From Natronocella acetinitrilica (lineage in GTDB: Bacteria > Pseudomonadota > Gammaproteobacteria > Nitrococcales > Aquisalimonadaceae): a DNA stretch of 64,000 nucleotides. The translations under genes were made by a program, and so were the position numbers. Numbering within the stretch: position 1 is the first letter of the stretch; each line of letters opens with the position of its first letter. The stretch covers positions 310,001-374,000 of the forward strand of contig NZ_JALJXV010000003.1 in assembly GCF_024170285.1 (NCBI RefSeq). Direction: 5' to 3'. Positions 14,770-22,055 of this stretch are shown piece after piece. Below the pieces are notes generated by a model. It was not told the origin of the DNA, did no database searches, and was given only the letters and a program-made list of their open reading frames with translations.

Positions 14770-15723
14770 CTAGAAGCCCATGGCCACCTGGGGGTCGTCA
14801 TTGCGCGGGGTCTGTGGCGCCGCAGACGCTGCCACCGGCGCGCTGACAGACGGCGGGGCAGGCGGCGTTGCGGCCTCGCCGCTGATCGATTTCGGCAGCC
14901 CGCCGAGATCAAGGCTTGCCATCATCGCCGCCATGGCCGCGGTCAGTGGCTCCTCGCGCACCAGGTCGGCGAGAGCCAGGCCTGTCTCGCAGTCGCAGCG
15001 GATGGTGGCAAGCTCCCGGCAGAGCGCGAACTGCGGCAGATGCGCGCGCAGCCGCTCGCCGACCTTGCCCTTGACGTTGTCGGCGCTGGCGATGATGGCG
15101 TCAAGCGTGCCGTGGTCAGCAAGCCAGCGCACGGCGGTCTTCGGTCCCACGCCGTCAACCCCCGGGATATTATCGGAGGTATCGCCGAGCAGTGTCAGGT
15201 AGTCGATCATCTGCGCCGGGGCAACCCCGTGGCGCGCCTGCACAGCCTCGGCATCGAGCAGGACGTTGTTGCGCGGGTCCCAGATTTTGATCCGCTCATC
15301 GACCAGCTGGCAGAGATCCTTGTCCGGCGTTGCAATCACCACATCAAGGCCGGCCTCGGCACCGAGGCGCGCGAAGGTGCCCATGGTGTCGTCGGCCTCG
15401 ATACCGGGCACGGCCACCACCGGGTAGCCGGCATAGCCAAGCAGCAGCTGGAGGTGGGCGAGCTGGGAGAGCGCCTCCGGGGGCTTTGGCCCGCGGTTCG
15501 CCTTGTAGTCGGGGTAGAGCGTCTCGCGGAAGGTTGCCCCCGGCACATCGAAGACCACCGCCAGGTGGCTCGACGGGTGGGCGTGCACCAGCTCCTCGAT
15601 GCCGTAGTAGGCGCCCATGATGGCGCCGATCTCCTCGCCACTGGCACTCTGGCGCGGGGCGCGGGAGTGAAAGGCGCGGTAGAAGCACGAGGAGGCGTCG
15701 ATCAGCAGCAGTCGCTGGTCCAT
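14770..15723 (-). CDS. Stand-alone 5'-3' exonuclease / flap endonuclease (PolA N-domain type)
   Basis: A 317-residue protein homologous to the 5' nuclease domain of DNA polymerase I and to phage T4/T5-type flap nucleases. Visible motifs are LIDASSCFYRAFH, VFDVPGATFRETLYPDYKANR (split here: VFDVPG, then YPDYKANR), GIEADDTMGTFA, IATPDKDLCQLV and the helix-hairpin-helix GDTSDNIPGVDGVGPKTA. All conserved acidic residues are present, so the enzyme should cut 5' flaps or RNA primers. The last 50 residues are a Pro/Ala-rich disordered tail. No polymerase gene is nearby, suggesting a phage- or plasmid-derived accessory nuclease. A GTTACCGGTAAC palindrome lies 24 bp upstream of the ATG. Confidence 0.9.
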   Translation of the reverse strand: MDQRLLLIDASSCFYRAFHSRAPRQSASGEEIGAIMGAYYGIEELVHAHPSSHLAVVFDVPGATFRETLYPDYKANRGPKPPEALSQLAHLQLLLGYAGYPVVAVPGIEADDTMGTFARLGAEAGLDVVIATPDKDLCQLVDERIKIWDPRNNVLLDAEAVQARHGVAPAQMIDYLTLLGDTSDNIPGVDGVGPKTAVRWLADHGTLDAIIASADNVKGKVGERLRAHLPQFALCRELATIRCDCETGLALADLVREEPLTAAMAAMMASLDLGGLPKSISGEAATPPAPPSVSAPVAASAAPQTPRNDDPQVAMGF

Positions 15724-15746
15724 GGGGGTATCCTGGAGTCTGCAAG

Positions 15747-15758
15747 GTTACCGGTAAC
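15747..15758. promoter_or_regulatory. Perfect 12-bp palindrome, candidate operator
   Basis: GTTACCGGTAAC is a perfect palindrome between the divergent exonuclease and marR genes, just upstream of the exonuclease ATG. MarR proteins bind such sites, so the neighbouring MarR protein is a natural candidate. Confidence 0.5.
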
Positions 15759-15914
15759 AATACATTATTTTAGGGTTTATTTCCAGTCTGCCGTGTCGAG
15801 GGACCGCACCCGCAAGCGCGCGCATCGGCATCGTGGGCGACCCCCGCTCGCCTTTCCGGGACTACTCGGGTACCGTGGCCCGCCAGGCCACCACGACAGG
15901 AGATCAAGTAGACC

Positions 15915-16265
15915 ATGCGCCAGGACACCCTCGCCATCCACACCCTGATCACCACCACGGGGCATTTGCGCGCGCTCGACAGCCGCATCGAGGCGCAGGC
16001 CGTGCTCTGCTTCGCGCTGATCGCAGCCCACCCGGGTATCGCCATGAGTGACCTCGCCGAGCGCCTTGGTCTTACCCTCGGCGGGACCTCGCGCAACATC
16101 TCCAAGCTCTGCGATGTCGGCAATGGCCTTGGCCTGGTGAGCCGTGAGGAGGATCCAGTCGACCGGCGCCTGAAGCGCATGCGCCTCACCGAGCGGGGCG
16201 AGCGCTTCTGTCGCGATCTCGGCGGCGCCCTCGCTGCGATCACCCCGCCGAGGGAGTGGCGCTAG
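15915..16265 (+). CDS. MarR-family winged-helix transcriptional regulator
   Basis: A 116-residue regulator. The wing-helix core is clear: AVLCFALIAAHPGIAMSDLAERLGL (helices 2-3), TLGGTSRNISKLCDVG (recognition helix), the basic wing SREEDPVDRRLKRMRLTERG, and the final dimerisation helix. MarR proteins are dimeric repressors that respond to small ligands or oxidation. The ATG at 15915 follows GACAGGAGAT. It is divergent from the 5'-3' exonuclease, and a palindrome lies between them, so it may control that gene and itself. Confidence 0.85.
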   Translation: MRQDTLAIHTLITTTGHLRALDSRIEAQAVLCFALIAAHPGIAMSDLAERLGLTLGGTSRNISKLCDVGNGLGLVSREEDPVDRRLKRMRLTERGERFCRDLGGALAAITPPREWR

Positions 16266-16386
16266 GGCGCGCGGCGCAAGGCGAGGACCCAGCAGCCCGG
16301 CCCACCGCCGGCGGGCAGGCCGGGCTTGCATGGCGTATATAAAAAAGGGAAAATAAAAAGATCCTACAGCGGGGCGAGGGCAGGCG

Positions 16387-16791
16387 GTGGCGTGCGAGAC
16401 GATGACAGGCGGGCAGACAGGGGCGCTCGCGGCCCTCATGCATGTGATGGACGCGCTCGACGGCGCGCGGCTCTCGCTCACCCGCGAGAAGCGCACCCAG
16501 GCTGAGATCGGGGATCTCCTCGAGAGGGCTGGGCTCGCGGCGCGCCGCGAGGTGGTGCTGGATGCCGTTTCTGTGATCGACTTTCTGGTCGGTGATGAGT
16601 GCGAGGCCGGTGTTGGCATCGAGGTGAAGCTGCGCGCCCCGCGCATGGCGATCTACCGCCAGCTCGAGCGTTACGCGGCATCCCCGGCGATCGGTGGGCT
16701 GCTGCTTGTCTCCAATACCGCGATCAGCCTGCCCGGGACGATCGGCGGCAAGCCTGCGCGGGTGCTCTCGCTTGGCGCGGGGTGGCTTTGA
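16387..16791 (+). CDS. Small PD-(D/E)XK-type nuclease-like protein
   Basis: A 134-residue protein that looks like a minimal PD-(D/E)XK nuclease fold. It has an early Glu helix (TREKRTQAEIGDLLERAG), a strand pair with Asp (DAVSVIDFLVGD), and the E-x-K strand in GVGIEVKLR, followed by the IYRQLERYAASPAIGGLLLVSN helix-strand typical of the core. The start is taken as the GTG at 16387, with the ATG at 16402 an alternative. Its stop overlaps the start of the downstream SNF2 helicase (TGATG), so the two are translated together. Such nuclease plus SNF2 pairs are frequent in phage genomes. Function: DNA cleavage, substrate unknown. Confidence 0.65.
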   Translation: MACETMTGGQTGALAALMHVMDALDGARLSLTREKRTQAEIGDLLERAGLAARREVVLDAVSVIDFLVGDECEAGVGIEVKLRAPRMAIYRQLERYAASPAIGGLLLVSNTAISLPGTIGGKPARVLSLGAGWL

Positions 16792-18461
16792 TGCGGACCT
16801 ACGGAGAACTTGCCCGTGACAAGGAGGCGGGGCGCTGGGTGCTCTGCGAGCTCGCCCCGCATGTCGCCATTCGCCTGAAGCAGCTCTTCCCGCGGCTTGC
16901 CAAGTGGGAGACGCGCGTCTTTCGCTTCCCCGCCGATGACATCCACTGCGCGGATCTTGCCTGGTTCACGGCGCGCTACCCGCTTGCGATGAAGGCGGCG
17001 GACAGAAAGGCGCTCCTTGCCGGTGAGCGGCGCTACCACCGCTCCTGCACGCAGCGCGAGGAGATCCTGACACCCGACTACACGCCGAGTGTGCTGACCG
17101 GGCTCAGGCCCGGGCAGGCCGTGCGCCCCTACCAGGGCCAGGCCATTGACCTGGTGTGCTCGCGCCGCACGCTGCTTCTCGGCGACGATGTCGGCCTCGG
17201 CAAGACTTACTCCGCGGCAGGCCTCATGGTCTCGCCGGGCACGCTGCCCGCAGCAGTTGTCGTGCAGACCAATCTCCAGTACCAGTGGGAGGAGAAGCTC
17301 ACCGGTTTCACGACCCTTCGGGTTCACCGGATCAGAAAGGCGCGGCCCTACGCGCTGCCAGAGGCCGATGTCTATCTCTTTCGCTACAGCCAGTTGCTCG
17401 GCTGGATCGACTTCTTCCAGACCGGCTTTTTCACCGCGGCGGTGTTCGATGAGGCCCAGGAGCTTCGCACCGGGCGGGAGAGCGCCAAGGGGCGAGCTGC
17501 CGCGGCGCTTGCGGCGGCCGCCGACTACCGCCTGGGGCTCTCCGCGACGCCGATCTACAACTACGGGGTCGAGATGTGGAACATCTACGACATCCTCGAG
17601 CCGGGGCTCCTTGGCAGCCACGAGGAGTTCCTGCGCGAGTGGACCAATGGCGATCAGGTGGTGCGCGACCCCGATGCGCTTGGCACCTACCTGCGCGAGC
17701 AGCACGTCTTCCTGCGCCGCACCAAGGCCGACGTCGGCCAGCAGATGCCGCCGGTCAACACCCTGGTCGAGCATGTCTCCTCCGACCCCGGCGCACTCGC
17801 TGCGGTGGAGGAGCTCGCCCGGGCGCTCGCGCAGAAAACCACCACCGGGAGCTTCATGGAGCGCGGGCGGGCCGGGCGCGAGCTCGACCTGCTGCTGCGC
17901 CAGGCGACGGGCATTGGCAAGGCGCCGGCGGTGGCGCAGTTCGTGCGCATCCTTCTTGAGGCGGGCGTGCCGGTGCTGCTCGCCGGTTGGCACCGCGAGG
18001 TCTACCGGATCTGGCTCGAGGCGCTCGCCGAGTTCAACCCCGTGATGTACACCGGCAGCGAGTCACCGGCGCAGAAGGAGGCGGCCAAGCGCGCTTTCGC
18101 GAGCGGGGAGACCAACCTCATGATCATCTCGCTGCGCTCCGCCGCTGGGCTCGATGGCATCCAGTACCGCTGCTCGACCGTGGTCGCCGGCGAGCTCGAC
18201 TGGTCACCGAAGGTCCATGAGCAGCTCGTCGGGCGGCTCTACCGTGAGGGGCAGACAACGGTGGTCGACGCCATCTATCTCAACACCGATGATGGTTCAG
18301 ACCCGCCCATGGTCGAGCTCCTGGGGCTGAAGGACGCGCAGTCAGCGGCCATCATTGACCCCAACGCCCCGGTGCGCCGACGGCACAGCGACAAGGGCCG
18401 CATCCAGGCGCTCGCCGAGCGCTACCTGGCGGGCCGGGAGGGGGGTGCTGCCGCCGCCTGA
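16791..18461 (+). CDS. SNF2-family (SF2) DNA helicase/translocase
   Basis: A 556-residue SNF2-like ATPase. Motif I is GDDVGLGKT (residues 131-139), motif II FDEAQELR (219-226), motif III LGLSATP (248-254), and motif VI is EQLVGRLYREGQT near 475-490. The N-terminal 100 residues are a separate domain, and an insert holding LREQHVFLRRTKADV links the two RecA lobes. The family translocates on double-stranded DNA and remodels protein-DNA complexes. The compact form without chromatin domains resembles phage and plasmid versions. Translation is coupled to the upstream nuclease-like gene, suggesting a helicase-nuclease pair. Confidence 0.9.
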   Translation: MRTYGELARDKEAGRWVLCELAPHVAIRLKQLFPRLAKWETRVFRFPADDIHCADLAWFTARYPLAMKAADRKALLAGERRYHRSCTQREEILTPDYTPSVLTGLRPGQAVRPYQGQAIDLVCSRRTLLLGDDVGLGKTYSAAGLMVSPGTLPAAVVVQTNLQYQWEEKLTGFTTLRVHRIRKARPYALPEADVYLFRYSQLLGWIDFFQTGFFTAAVFDEAQELRTGRESAKGRAAAALAAAADYRLGLSATPIYNYGVEMWNIYDILEPGLLGSHEEFLREWTNGDQVVRDPDALGTYLREQHVFLRRTKADVGQQMPPVNTLVEHVSSDPGALAAVEELARALAQKTTTGSFMERGRAGRELDLLLRQATGIGKAPAVAQFVRILLEAGVPVLLAGWHREVYRIWLEALAEFNPVMYTGSESPAQKEAAKRAFASGETNLMIISLRSAAGLDGIQYRCSTVVAGELDWSPKVHEQLVGRLYREGQTTVVDAIYLNTDDGSDPPMVELLGLKDAQSAAIIDPNAPVRRRHSDKGRIQALAERYLAGREGGAAAA

Positions 18462-18466
18462 GCCAA

Positions 18467-18490
18467 CCGCCCCGGGGACGGGCGGCTTTT
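18467..18490 (+). terminator. Rho-independent terminator after the SNF2 gene
   Basis: A 6-bp GC stem (CCGCCC/GGGCGG) with a short loop is followed by CTTTT. It lies 6 bp after the TGA at 18461. The rest of the gap to 18,663 contains no gene I can support. Confidence 0.7.
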
Positions 18491-18662
18491 CCGCGGCGCC
18501 GGCCCTGCTAACATCGGAAGAGCGTGGCGAGCAGGTGTACTGGCGGCGCGGATCCGCGATCAGCTTGATCCGGCCTAGCGCGCCGAGCGCAGGCGCCGTG
18601 TGCGCGCAGAATGCCCTCAGGCAGCGATTGGCCACCAAGGCCGCGCCTCCTGAGGTAGCCGA

Positions 18663-19844
18663 CTAGGCGGGTGGGCCCCAGTTCGGCACTTCACGCAGCA
18701 TGAACTCATCGAAGAGGGGAACCGTGAATGCGGTCTCCCCGTGCGACGGGCTCCAGATCATTCCCTTCTTCGTGAGCCCGCTGCGAAGCGGCCCCAGGTT
18801 CTCCACCCGTTTCCCCAGAATCCTTGCTATTTCACCTGAGCGATGGGGGCCGGGCCCGAGCTCAGCCATCGCCCGGAGATAGTCCTGCTCTCGTGGGGTG
18901 AGGCGATCAAACCGAACCCGGAAAAAGCTCCTGTCCAGCGCCTCAATCGCTTCTACGAGCGCGATTTCGACATCTTCCGGATCAATCGGTGATGTTTCGG
19001 CGGCCCGCCATGCGTGCTTTCCCCACTCCTGAAGAAAATAGGGATACCCTTCGGTCTGCTCCACGATCATGGCGAGCGCATTGTCCCAAATCTCCGCGCC
19101 CTCAGCCTCGATGGGCTGCCTGATGGCATCCATAGCAGCGGGGACACTCAGTGGCCCCACAGATGGATAGTCGAACAACCTTTCAGCATACGATTTCGCA
19201 TCTCCGGCGAGTCCGGCAACCTGGGGGAGTCCGGCCCCAAAGAGCACCACAGGCAAGCCCCGCTGGCTGATCGTATGGAATGCGACGATCAGGGCACGAA
19301 GATCCTCCTCGCCGAGGTACTGAACCTCATCAATCAGAAGGGCAACGCTCGTTTCGGCCGCGCGCGCAGCCTTGCCGACGCTCACCAGCAATCCCGGCAA
19401 GTCGACTTCGAGATTCCCACTGTCTGCGACATGCGGATCCACAACCTCAACGCTGATCTCGCCGATGGACACCCTGAAGACACTGGCAAACCCCTGCAGG
19501 GCACCAAGCGCCTGCCTCGCCAGGTCCCTGGCCTTTTCCGTGTGACTTAACCGGATCAGCAAGCCCTTCAGCGCTGGCGCGAGATAGCTCGCCAGACGCT
19601 GCCCTTCCGGCGCCTCCAGGATTACGACGTAGTACCCGATGTCCTCGGCAATCTCTCCGATCCTGTTCAGCAGCACTGTTTTCCCGACGCCACGAAGTCC
19701 AAGCAGCATGAGGCTCTTGTCAGGGCGCCCCCTGCGAATGCGCTGCAAGGTGATGTCCGCAGCAGACAGGATGTCGTCGCGACCGACCAGTGCTGGCGGA
19801 GGCGTTCCAGCACCAGGCGCGAAGGGATTTCTTATGGGGTCCAT
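18663..19844 (-). CDS. Orphan AAA ATPase with C-terminal winged helix (AAA_16-like)
   Basis: A 393-residue ATPase from the ATG at 19844; a TTG at 19901 is an in-frame alternative. The N-terminus has PPALVGRDD, the usual entry to Orc/AAA_16-like domains. Walker A is LGLRGVGKTVLL (about residues 48-59), Walker B LLIDEVQYL, and a sensor-like VVLFGAGLPQ follows. Residues after about 300 form a winged helix (LTPREQDYLRAMAELG, then RSGEIARILGKRVENL). Its base composition is visibly less GC-rich than its neighbours, a sign of separate acquisition. Three 10-bp repeats lie upstream. The role is unknown; defence or regulation is possible. Confidence 0.75.
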   Translation of the reverse strand: MDPIRNPFAPGAGTPPPALVGRDDILSAADITLQRIRRGRPDKSLMLLGLRGVGKTVLLNRIGEIAEDIGYYVVILEAPEGQRLASYLAPALKGLLIRLSHTEKARDLARQALGALQGFASVFRVSIGEISVEVVDPHVADSGNLEVDLPGLLVSVGKAARAAETSVALLIDEVQYLGEEDLRALIVAFHTISQRGLPVVLFGAGLPQVAGLAGDAKSYAERLFDYPSVGPLSVPAAMDAIRQPIEAEGAEIWDNALAMIVEQTEGYPYFLQEWGKHAWRAAETSPIDPEDVEIALVEAIEALDRSFFRVRFDRLTPREQDYLRAMAELGPGPHRSGEIARILGKRVENLGPLRSGLTKKGMIWSPSHGETAFTVPLFDEFMLREVPNWGPPA

Positions 19845-19940
19845 CGCAGTCAAGACCTCGGCTCGGGTGGCCTCGTACAAACCTGCCCATCGATGCGGCA
19901 ACGGCGAGACCAGACTGTAGAGAGTTTATCCTAACTTACC

Positions 19941-19974
19941 AATCTATTGTCGTCTATTGCAGTCTATCGCCTGT
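19941..19974 (-). repeat. Three tandem 10-bp repeats upstream of the AAA ATPase
   Basis: On the minus strand ATAGACTGCA, ATAGACGACA and ATAGATTGGT are adjacent, keeping an exact 10-bp helical period. This is the geometry of an array of binding sites on one DNA face. They lie about 100 bp upstream of the ATPase start and probably at or near its promoter. Confidence 0.55.
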
Positions 19975-20031
19975 CTCACAACAGGCGCCACGACGTCCAG
20001 TGAGGCGCTGACCCGGGGTTGGCGGGCAGGG

Positions 20032-20616
20032 CTAGGGCGATGGCGAGGGCGAGGGCGTCTGCGCGACTCTGCGCGCCCGGGGGGCGAGTGCCTGGGCGAG
20101 ACGCTGCTCACCACCAGGGCGCCAGGCGAAATCCTGCCGCGCGGCAATCCGCCGGATGACTCCTACCGGGTCGATGTCGGCGAGCCAGCCTCCGGACTCT
20201 GGCTCGTCGATGGCAAGCGCATCGCCATGGCCAAGGGCATAGCCCCCGAGGATCACGACCGCCTGGGGCCGCAAAGCGACCCACACCGAATCATCGATCA
20301 CCGGTTCGGTGATGATGCCGTCGAACCCGCCGCGAAGGAGCCGGGCACGATCAGCACCTCCCAGGGAGAAGAACGCCTCCGCGATCTCGCAGATCCACGG
20401 CGAGGCGATCTCGGCGAGGCAGAGCAGCACCCGGGGGCTTGCCGCCCCGGCATCCGCGCAGGCGCACTGGGCATACGTCCGCGCCGCGAGCTCCGACTCG
20501 GCCAGGTGTACGCCAAGGGCATTGTTCGCCTCCCGGGCGTTGTCACTTAGGCGAAACTGCGCAAAACCATGGGCCGTGCCATGGAAGAGCAGCGCGTAGG
20601 GGGATCGTGTGTCCAT
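20032..20616 (-). CDS. ADP-ribosyltransferase-like (ART-PolyVal type) protein, copy 1
   Basis: A 194-residue protein paralogous to the one at 58,210. It contains the LLFHGTAHGFAQF entry motif, a GVHLAE segment, a strand with VLLCLAEIASPW, GGFDGIITEPVIDDSVWVAL, and a shared C-terminal module (GGWLADIDPVGVIRRIAAR, WRPGGEQRL). This order matches ART-fold domains found with polyvalent proteins of phages and plasmids, where the His of HGT helps bind NAD. Substrate unknown. The start is the ATG at 20616. Unlike the second copy, it has no small coupled gene upstream. The C-terminus ends in a short Pro-Ser tail. Confidence 0.55.
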   Translation of the reverse strand: MDTRSPYALLFHGTAHGFAQFRLSDNAREANNALGVHLAESELAARTYAQCACADAGAASPRVLLCLAEIASPWICEIAEAFFSLGGADRARLLRGGFDGIITEPVIDDSVWVALRPQAVVILGGYALGHGDALAIDEPESGGWLADIDPVGVIRRIAARQDFAWRPGGEQRLAQALAPRARRVAQTPSPSPSP

Positions 20617-20768
20617 ACGCCTAGCGTACACACCCCGGACTCATCTGGGTAATTATAAGTCGTAATTTAATCCTTGGCGGCACAACGGCTGATCCCCCCA
20701 ACCGGATGTTGCGCAGCAGCAATATGGTTAAAATGTTTAAAATTAAATCACCACAAGAGTATCCAGCC

Positions 20769-20990
20769 ATGCAGAACACTGACAGCAACATCCCCACCTA
20801 CGCCGAGATGGACGCGATCATGCGCGCTGCCCGCCGCGAGCAGGCCCGGGTCCTGCGCGCACTGGCTATCCGTGCCTGGCGCGCCTTTGCCCGCCGCACC
20901 CCTGTTGATCGCGCGGCCCCGGCGGTGGTGCTCACCCCGGCGCGGGTGATTCCCGTTGGCGCCATCGAGGCGGCCCGTCGCGCCGCCTGA
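20769..20990 (+). CDS. Small basic helical protein (73 aa)
   Basis: A 73-residue protein beginning MQNTDSNIPTYAEMDAIM. The segment YAEMDAIMRAARREQARVL and the following RALAIRAWRAFAR form one long amphipathic basic helix. It resembles very small proteobacterial proteins with a PT-x2-EM-x3-RAA-x-REQA pattern, for which no function is known to me. The ATG at 20769 follows a weak ribosome site (AAGAG). The upstream AT-rich stretch (20,640-20,760) probably carries its promoter and that of the divergent ART-like gene. Confidence 0.55.
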   Translation: MQNTDSNIPTYAEMDAIMRAARREQARVLRALAIRAWRAFARRTPVDRAAPAVVLTPARVIPVGAIEAARRAA

Positions 20991-21030
20991 GACGCCCGTG
21001 CGGCTGCCCGGCAAGCGAGCGCCCCGTGGT

Positions 21031-21036
21031 ATACTG
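21031..21036 (+). promoter_or_regulatory. -10 element before the 285-aa hypothetical gene
   Basis: TATACT lies about 40 bp upstream of the ATG at 21077, in the form GTGGTATACT. No strong -35 hexamer is visible. Confidence 0.4.
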
Positions 21037-21076
21037 ATCCCAATCGTCAGGAATCAAGACCCCGGGGCACACTTCC

Positions 21077-21934
21077 ATGGCCGGAACTCTCTCTTTGCTG
21101 CCGCGCATCACCCCCGCAGAACCTGGCTCCGGGCAGGGGCGGGAGTTTGACTACACGCTGCCGAATGGGCGGCGCTTCAATGTGCTCGAGTGCGAGCGGG
21201 ATCGCTACTTTCTCTGCGAGCTGATCCCGAGCGGGCGGGTTGTCACATCATCCCCCGCGGCGCGGGTGCCGCACGCCGAAGACCACCCGGTGCTAAAGGC
21301 GATTCTCCGCGAGAAAGGCCCCAATGCGGTGTGCGAGACGGCGCAGGCGGCCGGCATCGACCCCAACGACATGGTCCTAAGCGGCGCAGGTGTCAGCGCC
21401 TACGCTCGCTTCCACGCCTCGCGCGCGGCCTGCGAGAACGAGATCTTCCGGGTAGTCGCCGAGGATGTCTGGTATCAGCATGAGGACCCGGCACTCAAAC
21501 GCGACCCCGAGCACCAGGCGGCGCTTGCCGCGCAGGACGCAGCGGAGCGTGAGGCCTATCAGCGCGCCCAGCAGGCGCAGTGCGCCGAGGCGCTCGCGGC
21601 GCCTGGGCTTTTCCGCGGCTGCCACAACCTGCACGGACCACTGTCGCAGGAGACGCAACGGGCCATCCTCGCCTACCTGAATGCCCCCAACGAGGCGCGC
21701 TGGGAGGCGATCTCGGGGCTTATCATCGGGCCTGCCATGACAACCCTCTGGCAGGCCTGGTCGGCGGTCGATCCGCGGGCGCCGGTGTCTTTGCCCCTGG
21801 AGGCGGATGCCAATGGCAGGCGCTGGCCGCGCCTCCCGGAGCCGGAGTGTCTGCGTGAGGCGATTCGCCGGGTTGGTGCGCGCGCCGAGGCGTTGGCGCG
21901 CGGGCAGACGCCTCACCACGAGGGCGGCCCATGA
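21077..21934 (+). CDS. Hypothetical protein (285 aa)
   Basis: An unrecognised soluble 285-residue protein. The N-terminal part is beta-rich (REFDYTLPNGRRFNVLECERD, RYFLCELIPSGRVV in two blocks). The middle is a charged helical region (EHQAALAAQDAAEREAYQRA), and the C-terminal third is helical (RRWPRLPEPECLREAIRRVG). The ATG at 21077 has only a weak ribosome site. Its stop overlaps the start of a 32-residue membrane micropeptide by 4 bp, so the two form an operon. Confidence 0.5.
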   Translation: MAGTLSLLPRITPAEPGSGQGREFDYTLPNGRRFNVLECERDRYFLCELIPSGRVVTSSPAARVPHAEDHPVLKAILREKGPNAVCETAQAAGIDPNDMVLSGAGVSAYARFHASRAACENEIFRVVAEDVWYQHEDPALKRDPEHQAALAAQDAAEREAYQRAQQAQCAEALAAPGLFRGCHNLHGPLSQETQRAILAYLNAPNEARWEAISGLIIGPAMTTLWQAWSAVDPRAPVSLPLEADANGRRWPRLPEPECLREAIRRVGARAEALARGQTPHHEGGP

Positions 21935-22029
21935 GTCTCCTGCTGGTGGTGCTCGCGGCCCATGTGGGGGTCGGGGCGGCGCTGCTCGCCCTCGCGGCCA
22001 TGCTCTCGGCAGGACCGGGAGAGCCCTGA
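21931..22029 (+). CDS. 32-residue single-span membrane peptide
   Basis: The ATG at 21931 overlaps the upstream TGA (ATGA). The frame runs 32 codons and encodes MSLLLVVLAAHVGVGAALL followed by ALAAML and a short GPGEP tail, that is, one hydrophobic helix. Translational coupling and the fully hydrophobic composition argue it is real. The size is that of small membrane regulators or toxins. No family recognised. Confidence 0.45.
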   Translation: MSLLLVVLAAHVGVGAALLALAAMLSAGPGEP

Positions 22030-22055
22030 GTCCAACACGTCTGCGCCACCGTGCG

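Noticed and set aside
18355-18666. A 103-codon plus-strand frame after the SNF2 gene
   Set aside because: It overlaps the SNF2 3' end in another frame and runs through a terminator; composition is low-complexity.
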